Assembly: GCA_947178015.1 (NCBI GenBank)
Contig: CAMWWW010000003.1
Coordinates: 1-24,098 of the forward strand
Direction of reading: 5' to 3'
DNA length: 24,098 bases
From: an uncultured Clostridia bacterium
GTDB taxonomy: Bacteria; Bacillota; Clostridia; Lachnospirales; Lachnospiraceae
Part shown: positions 14,190 through 22,089 of the stretch, one piece after another
Position numbering within the stretch: the first letter of the stretch is position 1
How the letters are laid out: each line of letters starts with the position of its first letter
Notes under the pieces: model-generated
Databases searched by the model: none
What the model was told of the DNA's origin: nothing
The model's input: the letters and a program-made list of their open reading frames with translations, nothing else
Made by a program: the position numbers and the translations under genes

Positions 14190-14208
14190 GGAAATACTTG
14201 GTAAGGGT

Positions 14209-14217
14209 AGTATAACA
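14209..14217 (-). promoter_or_regulatory. Extended -10 of the yjfB-type gene
   Basis: On the - strand TGTTATACT is an extended -10 box. No good -35 is visible 17 bp upstream, which is common for extended -10 promoters. I see no clear sigma-D motility promoter (TAAA...GCCGATAA). Confidence 0.5.
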
Positions 14218-14250
14218 TGAAATGGGTGAAAAGAAAAGAGGGTTCGATAA

Positions 14251-14268
14251 ATTTGCCTATAGGTAAAT
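14251..14268. promoter_or_regulatory. Near-perfect 18-bp palindrome upstream of the YitT gene
   Basis: ATTTGCCTATAGGTAAAT is a palindrome apart from one mismatched pair. It lies about 65 bp upstream of the YitT-family start and about 35 bp upstream of the yjfB-type -10, between the two divergent genes. Its size fits an operator for a dimeric repressor. Confidence 0.4.
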
Positions 14269-14333
14269 ATGCATATGGAATTGGTAATTGGTTATTCTAA
14301 AATGTAACACACCCTAATATAGAGAGGATGATT

Positions 14334-15197
14334 ATGAAAGCAAAACCAAAATGGTTTCAATATCTGATGATTATGGCGGGCACCAGCCTGATGGCTTTGG
14401 CTATTAAAGGGATCTATGATCCCATTTCCCTGATTACTGGCGGGTTCTCTGGTATTGCAATTATTATTAAGAATCTGACAGCACACCTAATTGAAGGAGG
14501 AATTCCTCTATGGCTGACAAATCTGCTGCTCAATGTGCCTTTATTTTTGGTGGCGGTTCGCATAAAAGGCTGGCATTATATTGCCAAAACCTTTTTTGCC
14601 ACGATATGGCTGTCTGTGGCGCTTCTTTATATTCCAGAAATAAACTTGATGCCGGATGATATTTTTCTTGCTGCCATTTTTGGCGGTGTGATCAGTGGCG
14701 TCGGCATTGGGCTTGTACTTTTGGCAGATGCGACTACGGGAGGAACGGACACCATGGCGGCGATAATACAGCATTATATGCGCCATTATTCCATAGCAAG
14801 GATTATGCAGATTTTAGATGGTCTGATCGTTCTGGCAGGCGCTTGGGTGTTTGGATTAAACCATACCTTGTATGCCATTATCTGTATTTATTTAGTGTCG
14901 AAGGTATCAGACGGGCTGCTTGAGGGACTTAAATTTTCTAAAATGGCATATATTATCTCAGACTCTTATAAGGAGATTGCAGAGCAGATTTTAAAAGAAC
15001 TAGACCGAGGTGTGACCGGGCTTGATGCGGTGGGAATGTACTCTGGAAATCAGAAGAGGATGCTTATCTGCGTGGTATCGAAAAAGGAGATTGTCAAGTT
15101 AAAGGAAATTGTGAAGAAGATAGACAAGAACGCCTTTATGACAGTGAGTGATGCAAGGGAAGTGTTTGGAGAGGGATTTATAGAAGAACGCCAATAA
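14334..15197 (+). CDS. YitT family membrane protein
   Basis: Integral membrane protein of 287 residues with an N-terminal YitT (DUF161) domain of about five hydrophobic helices and a C-terminal soluble DUF2179 domain (about 210-285). The last part reads GVTGLDAVGMYSG.KRMLICVVSKKEI..LKEIVKKID and ends MTVSDAREVFGEGF, the normal DUF2179 pattern. The ends of the helices carry GGFSGIA and TTGGTDTMA, typical of the family. The role is not established; a transport or small-ligand sensing function is plausible. I use ATG 14334, which has GAGAGG six bases upstream; the ATG at 14328 touches that site. It is divergent from the yjfB-type gene, and no clear terminator follows it. Confidence 0.88.
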   Translation: MKAKPKWFQYLMIMAGTSLMALAIKGIYDPISLITGGFSGIAIIIKNLTAHLIEGGIPLWLTNLLLNVPLFLVAVRIKGWHYIAKTFFATIWLSVALLYIPEINLMPDDIFLAAIFGGVISGVGIGLVLLADATTGGTDTMAAIIQHYMRHYSIARIMQILDGLIVLAGAWVFGLNHTLYAIICIYLVSKVSDGLLEGLKFSKMAYIISDSYKEIAEQILKELDRGVTGLDAVGMYSGNQKRMLICVVSKKEIVKLKEIVKKIDKNAFMTVSDAREVFGEGFIEERQ

Positions 15198-15242
15198 ACG
15201 GTAAAATCAATATACAAAATAACCAAAACACCAGAGGAAATT

Positions 15243-15286
15243 TTGACATTTACACTATTTCTTTTTTCGAATGTATAGTGTACAAT
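15243..15286 (+). promoter_or_regulatory. Promoter and inverted repeat ahead of the sugar ABC ATPase
   Basis: The stretch holds TTGACA (15243-15248), TTTACA (15249-15254), TATAGT (15274-15279) and TACAAT (15281-15286). No pair has ideal spacing; TTTACA to TATAGT is 19 bp. TACACTAT (15251-15258) and ATAGTGTA (15275-15282) are perfect 8-bp inverted arms that overlap the -35 and -10 region, so a bound protein would cover the promoter. Confidence 0.5.
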
Positions 15287-15339
15287 AGATGTAGTCAATG
15301 AAATGATACAAAATAACATCTATTTTAGGAGGAAAAGAA

Positions 15340-16452
15340 ATGGCAAGTTTATCACTGAAGAATATTTGTAAGGTTTATCCTAACGGCTTTGTGGCAGTTA
15401 AGGATTTCAATCTTGAAATTGAGGATAAGGAGTTCATCATATTCGTTGGTCCTTCTGGATGCGGTAAGTCTACAACACTTCGTATGGTTGCAGGTTTGGA
15501 GGAGATAAGCTCCGGCGAGCTTTGGATTGGCGATAAGATGGTTAATGATGTTGAGCCGAAGGATAGAGATATCGCGATGGTATTCCAGAACTACGCTTTG
15601 TACCCTCATATGACTGTATATGATAATATGGCGTTTGGTCTTAAGCTGAGAAAGACTCCGAAGGATCAGATTGATAAGCTCGTACATGAGGCTGCTAAGA
15701 TTCTTGATATTGAGCATTTGTTAGACCGTAAGCCGAAGGCTCTTTCCGGTGGTCAGAGACAGCGTGTTGCCATGGGTCGTGCTATCGTTCGTAATCCTAA
15801 GGTATTCCTTATGGACGAGCCTCTGTCCAACTTGGATGCAAAGCTTCGTGTGCAGATGCGTATCGAGATCTCCAAGCTGCATCAGAGACTGGAAACTACT
15901 ATTATCTACGTAACACATGACCAGACAGAGGCTATGACACTTGGTACCAGAATCGTTGTTATGAAGGATGGTGTGGTTCAGCAGGTAGATTCTCCTCAGA
16001 ATCTGTATGATAGACCGAAGAATCTCTTCGTTGCAGGCTTCATTGGCTCTCCTCAGATGAACCTGATTGATGCAGTTGTAAAACAGAACGGCTCAGATGT
16101 GATTTTGAGCTTTGGAGGACATAATATTAAGGTTCCTGTAGGAAAAGCTAAGAAACTGGTTGAAGGCAATTATATTGGCAAGACCGTCGTTCTTGGTATT
16201 CGTCCTGAGGATGTACATGATGAGGAGGCTTACATTTCTAATTCACCAGACAGCGTAATCGAGGCTACTATTCGTGTATACGAGTTGTTGGGTGCAGAGG
16301 TTTATCTGTATTTTGATATTGAGCAGTTTAACTGTACAGCAAGAGTAAATCCTCGTACTACAGCAAGACCGGGCGACACGGTTAAGATGGCATTTGATTT
16401 AGAGAAGCTTCATGTTTTCGATAAAGAGACAGAGCAGGTTATTTCCAACTAA
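15340..16452 (+). CDS. Carbohydrate ABC transporter ATP-binding protein, MsmX/UgpC type
   Basis: ATPase that powers import of oligosaccharides through CUT1-type ABC transporters; peripheral on the inner membrane face. Its 370 residues contain an ABC domain with Walker A GPSGCGKST (37-45), Q-loop FQNYALYPHM, signature LSGGQRQR (135-142), Walker B VFLMDE (155-160) and the H-loop YVTHDQTEA. The C-terminal OB-fold/TOBE part (about 235-370) includes LGIRPEDVHD, as in MalK/UgpC/MsmX. No binding protein or permease genes are adjacent, and it has its own promoter and terminator. Like MsmX of Bacillus it probably serves several sugar importers coded elsewhere. AGGAGG lies seven bases before the ATG, and codons such as GGT, CGT and GCT are much more frequent than in the neighbours, which suggests high expression. 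Confidence 0.94.
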   Translation: MASLSLKNICKVYPNGFVAVKDFNLEIEDKEFIIFVGPSGCGKSTTLRMVAGLEEISSGELWIGDKMVNDVEPKDRDIAMVFQNYALYPHMTVYDNMAFGLKLRKTPKDQIDKLVHEAAKILDIEHLLDRKPKALSGGQRQRVAMGRAIVRNPKVFLMDEPLSNLDAKLRVQMRIEISKLHQRLETTIIYVTHDQTEAMTLGTRIVVMKDGVVQQVDSPQNLYDRPKNLFVAGFIGSPQMNLIDAVVKQNGSDVILSFGGHNIKVPVGKAKKLVEGNYIGKTVVLGIRPEDVHDEEAYISNSPDSVIEATIRVYELLGAEVYLYFDIEQFNCTARVNPRTTARPGDTVKMAFDLEKLHVFDKETEQVISN

Positions 16453-16471
16453 TAGATAGGCGATCTTTTAT

Positions 16472-16507
16472 GGCAGATAGACAATTTAAGTTTATCTGCC
16501 TTTTTTT
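16472..16507 (+). terminator. Rho-independent terminator after the sugar ABC ATPase
   Basis: GGCAGATA (16472-16479) pairs with TATCTGCC (16493-16500), extendable inward by a few pairs. Seven Ts follow directly. Confidence 0.92.
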
Positions 16508-16607
16508 GCTTTATTAGGATATGCGGGCGGTTTTCCAATAAATGCCTTGAGGACGATAGGAGATTTTCAGCGCTGCTTTTTGTTATGATTGGATTCCTAA
16601 AAAAAGC

Positions 16608-16634
16608 TTGCAAGATAGTGGAATTTGCTATAAT
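16608..16634 (+). promoter_or_regulatory. Extended -10 promoter of the CdaR-type regulator
   Basis: TGCTATAAT (16626-16634) is an exact extended -10. TTGCAA (16608-16613) could be the -35, but the spacer is only 15 bp. The leader would be about 90 nt long, ending with GGGAGG before the ATG. Confidence 0.6.
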
Positions 16635-16731
16635 ATATAAGTGGACAATTTTCTGTCAGCATAGAAATGCAGGAAGGTCTGAGATGTTTTTTGGGGTGTA
16701 GAGCATTATAAATAGGGCGGGAGGTATAAGG

Positions 16732-17820
16732 ATGATTTCGAATCAGATTCTCCAAAGTACGATAGATGGTTTGAAGGCGATTGCCAGAATTGATCTATGT
16801 GTGATTGATACGGAGGGTATGGTATTGGCTTCCACCTTTGCGGGGGCAGAGGAAAGTCAGAGTGCGGTGTTGACATTTGTGGAATCTCCGGCAGACAGTC
16901 AAGTGCTTCAGGGCAGCCAGTTTTTTAAGGTGTTTGATGAGCATCAGCTTGAGTATGTTCTTCTGGCAAGAGGGACGACGGAGGATGTCTATATGGTGGG
17001 CAAGCTTGCAGCCTTCCAGATACAGAATTTGTTGATTGCTTATAAAGAAAGGTTTGACAAGGATAATTTTATAAAGAATCTCTTGCTTGACAATATGCTT
17101 TTGGTTGATATATACAATCGTGCGAAAAAGCTGCATATTGAGACAGATGTGAGGCGTGTTGTATATATTATCGAGACGAAATATGAGAAGGACAGCAATG
17201 CACTGGAGACGGTCAGGAGTCTTTTTTCGACTAAGACAAAGGATTTTATCACTGCCGTGGACGAGAAGAATATTATACTTGTCAAGGAGCTGAAGCCGGG
17301 GGATACATATGAAGATCTTGGCAGAACAGCGAGAGTGGTGTTAGATATGCTGAATACGGAGGCGATGAGTCAGGTTCATGTGGCATATGGCACGATTGTG
17401 AAGGATATTAAAGAGGTGTCTCGCTCTTATAAAGAGGCGAAGATGGCGCTTGATGTTGGGAAGATATTCTATAGTACAAAAAATGTAATCGCTTATAATA
17501 ATCTTGGGATTGGCAGATTGATCTATCAGCTTCCCATTCCGCTGTGCAGGATGTTTATTAAGGAAATATTTGACGGGAGATCGCCGGATGATTATGATGA
17601 GGAGACGCTCTCGACAATCAATAAATTTTTTGAGAACAGTCTGAATGTATCGGAAACGTCCAGACAGCTTTATATTCACAGGAATACGTTGGTATACCGT
17701 CTGGATAAGTTGCAGAAGAGCACAAATCTGGATCTGCGCATATTTGAGGATGCGATTACCTTTAAGATAGCGCTGATGGTAGTAAAATACATGAAATATA
17801 TGGAATCTCTGGATTATTAA
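16732..17820 (+). CDS. CdaR/PucR family transcriptional regulator
   Basis: Cytoplasmic DNA-binding regulator of 362 residues. The N-terminal part (about 1-110) looks like a sensory domain: CVIDTEGMVLAST and YVLLARGTTEDVYMVGKLAAFQIQ. The middle (about 120-290) resembles the GGDEF-like domain of CdaR-type proteins (VAYGTIVKDIKEVSRSYKEA). The C-terminal PucR helix-turn-helix reads FFENSLNVSETSRQLYIHRN and then TLVYRLDKLQ (about 298-330). Relatives respond to sugar diacids, purines or amino acids; the ligand here cannot be told. It follows a sugar ABC ATPase gene but has its own promoter. Its transcript may run on into ftsE, 94 nt downstream, with no terminator between. Confidence 0.88.
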   Translation: MISNQILQSTIDGLKAIARIDLCVIDTEGMVLASTFAGAEESQSAVLTFVESPADSQVLQGSQFFKVFDEHQLEYVLLARGTTEDVYMVGKLAAFQIQNLLIAYKERFDKDNFIKNLLLDNMLLVDIYNRAKKLHIETDVRRVVYIIETKYEKDSNALETVRSLFSTKTKDFITAVDEKNIILVKELKPGDTYEDLGRTARVVLDMLNTEAMSQVHVAYGTIVKDIKEVSRSYKEAKMALDVGKIFYSTKNVIAYNNLGIGRLIYQLPIPLCRMFIKEIFDGRSPDDYDEETLSTINKFFENSLNVSETSRQLYIHRNTLVYRLDKLQKSTNLDLRIFEDAITFKIALMVVKYMKYMESLDY

Positions 17821-17845
17821 GGGGTGCCGGGAGGAAAAAGGAGCT

Positions 17846-17889
17846 ATGTCGCCGTGGGGGAGTAGGAAGCTATTTCTCCGCGGTGACAT
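17846..17889 (+). promoter_or_regulatory. 20-bp RNA hairpin with GAAG loop before ftsE
   Basis: Positions 17846-17865 pair with 17870-17889 without a bulge or mismatch around the loop GAAG (17866-17869). Five pairs are G-U wobbles (17851-17884, 17855-17880, 17858-17877, 17860-17875, 17862-17873). On the opposite strand these would be A-C mismatches, so the structure belongs to the + strand RNA. No U-tract follows, so it is not a standard terminator. It buries an ATG (17846) that has an SD-like AAGGAG just upstream. Possible roles are mRNA processing, stabilisation of one side of the transcript, or control of ftsE translation. Confidence 0.75.
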
Positions 17890-17914
17890 TGATTGCATTT
17901 ATGGAGAATATGAA

Positions 17915-18595
17915 ATGATTGTATTTGAGAATGTGAGCAAAACCTACGAGACGGGAACACCAGCTTTGAATAATGTGAATCTGAAGATTGAGAAGGGCGA
18001 GTTTGTCTTTATTGTGGGAAACAGCGGCTCTGGAAAATCAACGTTGATTAAGTTGTTGCTTAAGGAGCTGGAACCATCGGGAGGCAAAATTTATGTGAAT
18101 AATAAGCTGCTCAATCGCATGAAGAGAAGGCATATTCCAAGGTATCGCCGCGGACTTGGGGTGGTGTTTCAGGATTTCCGGCTTTTGAAGGATAGAAACG
18201 TATATGAAAATATTGCCTTTGCCCAGCGTGTGGTGGGAACGCCGGCGAGGGTGATACGCAGGCAGGTTCCATCGATGCTCTCGCTGGTGGGGCTTGCGGA
18301 GAAGTATCGTTCTTATCCCAAGCAGCTCTCAGGAGGAGAACAGCAGAGAGTGGCGCTTGCGCGGGCGTTGGTCAATAACCCGGCGATCCTATTGGCAGAT
18401 GAGCCGACGGGAAATCTTGATCCAAGGAATTCTTGGGAGATTATGCGGCTTTTGGAGGAGATTAATAAGAGAGGAACCACGGTGCTGGTGGTGACACATA
18501 ATCAGGAGATAGTCGATGCTATGAAGAAGCGTGTGATAACCATGCACAAGGGGTTGATTACCAGTGATGAGAAAAAGAGCGGCTACCATCAATAG
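17915..18595 (+). CDS. ftsE: Cell division ATP-binding protein FtsE
   Basis: ABC-type ATPase that pairs with FtsX at the division site and, through it, switches on peptidoglycan hydrolases. With the start at 17915 the protein has 226 residues, the usual size, and begins MIVFENVSKTYETG. Walker A is GNSGSGKST, the Q-loop region GVVFQDFRLL, the signature LSGGEQQRVALARA, and Walker B ILLADEPTGNLD, followed by TTVLVVTHNQ. GGAGA lies seven bases upstream. A longer in-frame version from ATG 17846 would add 23 residues, but that codon lies in a 20-bp hairpin and the extension has no family match. ftsX follows after 26 nt. Confidence 0.95.
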   Translation: MIVFENVSKTYETGTPALNNVNLKIEKGEFVFIVGNSGSGKSTLIKLLLKELEPSGGKIYVNNKLLNRMKRRHIPRYRRGLGVVFQDFRLLKDRNVYENIAFAQRVVGTPARVIRRQVPSMLSLVGLAEKYRSYPKQLSGGEQQRVALARALVNNPAILLADEPTGNLDPRNSWEIMRLLEEINKRGTTVLVVTHNQEIVDAMKKRVITMHKGLITSDEKKSGYHQ

Positions 18596-18621
18596 AATTC
18601 TGTACGAAAACAGGGGTATAT

Positions 18622-19530
18622 ATGAGATTTAACACAATAGTATATTGTCTAAAACAAGGCATTAAAAATATTTTTCGCAACAAATTGTTTTCGCTGGCTT
18701 CCATCAGCACAATGGCGGCATGTATTTTTTTGTTTGGTTTATTTTATTCCATTGTGATGAATGTGCAGTTTATGGTGAAGGAAGCGGAGTCCTCTCTGTG
18801 TGTCACAGTATTTTTTGAGCCGGGGACCAGCGAGACGAGAATCAGTGTTCTAGGGCAGCAGATCGCCGGGCGGAACGAGGTGTCTCATGTGGAGTATACC
18901 TCTGCAGATGAAGCGTGGGACAGTTTTAAAGATGTCTATTTTGAGGGAAATGAGGAGTACGCAAAGGCATTTATGGGAGATAACCCGCTGATAAACTGCG
19001 CTTATCAGACGATATATCTGTCAGAGGCATCTATGCAGGAAAGTTTGGTAAATTATCTGGAAAGTATTCCCGATGTGCGCAAGGTCAATAAATCGGAATT
19101 GACAGCAAACAGTTTTGCAGATTTTGGTATGCTGATAGGATATGTATCAGGAGCGATTATACTGATTCTGCTTGCAGTCGCGGTTTTCCTTATCAGCAAC
19201 ACCGTTTCGGTCGGCATAACCGTGCGGAGGGAGGAAATCTCCATTATGAAGTTGATTGGTGCCACAGATTTTTTTGTGAGGGCGCCGTTTTTGGTGGAAG
19301 GTATTTTGATAGGGCTGGTCGGAGCCGCGATTCCTCTGGCCGCAATCTATTATTTATACGGAAGTGTGATAAGCTATGTGCTGGAGCAATTCAGCATACT
19401 GAGCAGTGTCATGGTTTTTCTTCCCATAACGGATGTCTTTCGCTCTCTGCTTCCCGTAGGTTTGATTCTGGGAGTGGGGATAGGATTTCTGGGAAGCAGC
19501 ACAACAACGAGAAAGCATCTTAGAGTGTAA
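18622..19530 (+). CDS. ftsX: Cell division protein FtsX
   Basis: Membrane partner of FtsE; passes the ATPase cycle to an extracellular hydrolase activator or hydrolase. The 302 residues show the expected plan: a cytoplasmic start with IKNIFRNKLFSLASI, membrane helix 1 (about 24-46), a large extracellular loop (about 50-165) and three C-terminal helices (about 170-195, 222-245, 265-292). The segment SVGITVRREEISIMKLIGA after helix 2 is typical of FtsX. AGGGG lies about seven bases before the ATG. It sits between ftsE and the M23 hydrolase gene, its likely target. Confidence 0.95.
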   Translation: MRFNTIVYCLKQGIKNIFRNKLFSLASISTMAACIFLFGLFYSIVMNVQFMVKEAESSLCVTVFFEPGTSETRISVLGQQIAGRNEVSHVEYTSADEAWDSFKDVYFEGNEEYAKAFMGDNPLINCAYQTIYLSEASMQESLVNYLESIPDVRKVNKSELTANSFADFGMLIGYVSGAIILILLAVAVFLISNTVSVGITVRREEISIMKLIGATDFFVRAPFLVEGILIGLVGAAIPLAAIYYLYGSVISYVLEQFSILSSVMVFLPITDVFRSLLPVGLILGVGIGFLGSSTTTRKHLRV

Positions 19531-19562
19531 TAGTTCGCAGATACCCAGCATGGAGGGATAGA

Positions 19563-20741
19563 ATGGGCAGAAGGAAGATATGGAAGAACAAGGGAATACG
19601 GGTTTTGATGATTGTTTTAGTGTTATCCCTGTCTTTTCCTGTATATGCTAGCAGCACAAAGGATAAGTTAAGTGATGCGGAGCAGGACAGGAAGGATGCC
19701 AAGAGCAGGCTGGAGGCAGTGCAAGAGAAAATACAGGGATTGGAGCAGCTTCGAAATGACGCCAAGGCTTATATAAGAGCGATGGATGAGGAGCTTGCGG
19801 TGGCGGAGGATAATCTCACAGATCTTCAGGAACAAACCGTGAAGAAGGAGGAGGAGATCGCGCAGACAGAGCTTGAACTTGCGGCGGCAAGAGAGGTGGA
19901 GAGAGAGCAGTATGAATCGATGAAGCTTCGAATCCAGTTTATGTTTGAGAATGGAAATCAATCCTATCTGGAGTTAATATTAAGCTCGGAGAGTATTGCT
20001 GAGATTTTAAATAAAGCAGAATATATCACGCAGATCGTAGATTATGACAGAAGAATGTTGGAAGAGTACAAGCAGACTTGTGAGGAGATTGAAGAAAAAG
20101 AGGCAAAGCTTGTGAAGGAGCATGAAGAGCTTACCGATCTCGTTGCGCAGGCAGAGGAGGAAAAGGCGGCCATTGAGCTTCTGATTGCGAAAAAAGCAGA
20201 ACAGCTACAGCAGTATGAGGCTGAAATCGCTCGACAGGAAGAAGAACTGGATGAGCTGGAGGAAGATCTAGCCGAGCTGGACAGTCGAATTGCCGATTTG
20301 GAGGAGCAGTTAAGACGAGAGAACAGCAGAGTGATTTATGATGGCGGGCAGTTTTTATTTCCTTTGGATTTTTACTACCGTGTCACCTCAGAGTATGGCT
20401 GGCGTATCCACCCAATCTACGGCACGAACAAATATCACAGTGGAATTGATTTTGGCGCGCCTTCAGGGCAGCCTATTAAGGCAGCGTACCGCGGGGAGGT
20501 AGTGATCTCAGAGTACAGCTCATCGGCGGGAAATTATATTATGATCAATCATGGAAATGGGCTTGCGAGCGTATATATGCATTGTTCTAAGCTAAATGTA
20601 TCGGTGGGGCAGATTGTGGAAAAGGGAGATATTATTGGATTGGTTGGATCAACTGGAAATTCAACAGGACCGCATCTTCATTTTAGTGTCCGTATCAATG
20701 GAGAGTATGTCGATCCGGGACCATATCTTGGGATGTATTAA
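19563..20741 (+). CDS. Secreted coiled-coil M23 murein hydrolase (EnvC/PcsB-like)
   Basis: Peptidoglycan hydrolase or hydrolase activator acting outside the membrane. The 392 residues start with a signal peptide (basic MGRRKIWKNKGIR, hydrophobic core, likely cleavage after VYAS near residue 30). A long coiled coil of two antiparallel parts spans about 33-255. The C-terminal LytM/M23 domain (about 285-390) has the full zinc site: His292 and Asp296 in HSGID, and the catalytic/ligand pair His371 and His373 in PHLHF. It should therefore be an active endopeptidase, unlike E. coli EnvC. Being next to ftsEX, it is the probable FtsX-gated hydrolase, like PcsB, CwlO or the EnvC system. GGAGGG precedes the ATG. 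Confidence 0.92.
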   Translation: MGRRKIWKNKGIRVLMIVLVLSLSFPVYASSTKDKLSDAEQDRKDAKSRLEAVQEKIQGLEQLRNDAKAYIRAMDEELAVAEDNLTDLQEQTVKKEEEIAQTELELAAAREVEREQYESMKLRIQFMFENGNQSYLELILSSESIAEILNKAEYITQIVDYDRRMLEEYKQTCEEIEEKEAKLVKEHEELTDLVAQAEEEKAAIELLIAKKAEQLQQYEAEIARQEEELDELEEDLAELDSRIADLEEQLRRENSRVIYDGGQFLFPLDFYYRVTSEYGWRIHPIYGTNKYHSGIDFGAPSGQPIKAAYRGEVVISEYSSSAGNYIMINHGNGLASVYMHCSKLNVSVGQIVEKGDIIGLVGSTGNSTGPHLHFSVRINGEYVDPGPYLGMY

Positions 20742-20770
20742 GTATAGTTTGTACAGAAATGAGGAGTAAA

Positions 20771-22063
20771 ATGGAAGAAAAGAAGAATTATCAAAAAGGC
20801 ATTATTATTGGTTTGACCGGAGGAATACTGGGAACCTTTATCTGTGCTGCGATCTGTGTGATGATAGGGATTAACCTCTTTGTGATTCAGAGAGATGGCT
20901 TAGGGCAGAAGCAGACAGAGACAACGCCGGAAATCGAGACGACAACACCGGAGAATCCAGCATTATCCTCCGCGCTGCTAAACGAAGATTTTGTGGAGCG
21001 GGTGGACGAGATCTATGGATTGCTTCAGGAGAATTTTCTCTATGACATCAACGACGAGGATCTGAGGGATGGTATGTATCAGGGGCTAATGAATGCGCTG
21101 GGCGATCCCTATTCAACTTATTACAATGAGGAGGCATATAATTCCTTTGAGCAGAGCACGACAGGAAAATATTATGGAATTGGAGTGTCTGTTTCTCAGA
21201 ATGTATCGACGGGAATTATCACTCTGGTAAAGCCGTTTAAGGGTGCGCCGGGATATGAGGCGGGAATCCTTCCGAATGATATTCTTTATGCGGTGAATGG
21301 AGTGGAAGTGACGGGCATGGATCTCAATGAAGTCGTTGCTATGATCAAAGGAGAGGCAGGAACGACCGTGCAGCTTACCGTGGTGCGCGAGGGAGAGGCG
21401 GATTATATTGTTCTTGATGTGGAGAGGCGTCAGGTTGAGGTCCCTACGGTTGAGATAGAGATGTTGGACAATCAGGTTGGATATATGAGTGTGTCAGGAT
21501 TTGAGGAAGTGACAGCAAGCCAATTTTTCAATGGGATTGCACAGCTTAGCTCAGAGGGAATGAAAGCACTGGTGATTGATCTGCGAAATAATCCGGGCGG
21601 GCGTCTTGATGTGGTGATCAGCATGTTAGATATGATTCTTCCAGAGGGAATTTTGGTCTACACAGAAGATAAGGATGGAAATCGTGGCAATGAGGCATAC
21701 TCCAATGCGCAGACCATCCTTGATGTGCCCTTGGCAGTGCTTGTAAATGGGCAGAGTGCCAGCGCATCAGAGATTTTTGCAGGGGATGTGCAGGATTTTG
21801 GTGCAGGTATAATAGTGGGAACCCAGACATTTGGAAAGGGAATTGTTCAGACCGTGTATCCATTGGATGAGAATACGGCTGTTAAGATGACCGTGTCAAG
21901 CTACTTTACTCACGCAGGAAGAAATATTCACGGAGTTGGCATTACCCCTGATATTGAGGTGGAGCTTAATGAGGAGCTAAGGCAAAAGGCGGAAATAACA
22001 AAGGAAGAAGATAACCAGCTTCAGGCGGCAATACAAGCGTTGATGTCCGAGCTGGAAGAATAA
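20771..22063 (+). CDS. S41 family carboxy-terminal processing protease (CtpA type)
   Basis: Membrane-anchored serine protease facing outward. With ATG 20771, which has GAGGAG five bases upstream, it has 430 residues; ATG 20759 precedes that site. A membrane anchor spans about 10-38, then a Thr/Glu-rich linker. A CtpA N-terminal part (DEIYGLLQENFLYD..YSTYY) leads into a PDZ domain (about 132-215, GIGVSV.. and APGYEAGILPNDIL) and the S41 core. The Ser-Lys dyad is visible: Ser within NGQSASASEIFAGD and Lys356 in TFGKGIVQT. It follows the M23 hydrolase gene by 29 nt, so it may trim or degrade that hydrolase, as Ctp proteases do in other bacteria. This is an inference from order. Confidence 0.93.
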   Translation: MEEKKNYQKGIIIGLTGGILGTFICAAICVMIGINLFVIQRDGLGQKQTETTPEIETTTPENPALSSALLNEDFVERVDEIYGLLQENFLYDINDEDLRDGMYQGLMNALGDPYSTYYNEEAYNSFEQSTTGKYYGIGVSVSQNVSTGIITLVKPFKGAPGYEAGILPNDILYAVNGVEVTGMDLNEVVAMIKGEAGTTVQLTVVREGEADYIVLDVERRQVEVPTVEIEMLDNQVGYMSVSGFEEVTASQFFNGIAQLSSEGMKALVIDLRNNPGGRLDVVISMLDMILPEGILVYTEDKDGNRGNEAYSNAQTILDVPLAVLVNGQSASASEIFAGDVQDFGAGIIVGTQTFGKGIVQTVYPLDENTAVKMTVSSYFTHAGRNIHGVGITPDIEVELNEELRQKAEITKEEDNQLQAAIQALMSELEE

Positions 22064-22089
22064 AAAGGGAACTGGAGGGGGAGAGAAAT

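Noticed and set aside
17846..17914. FtsE start 23 codons upstream at ATG 17846
   Set aside because: The ATG lies in a 20-bp hairpin, the extension matches no FtsE, and ATG 17915 gives the normal length with its own ribosome binding site.
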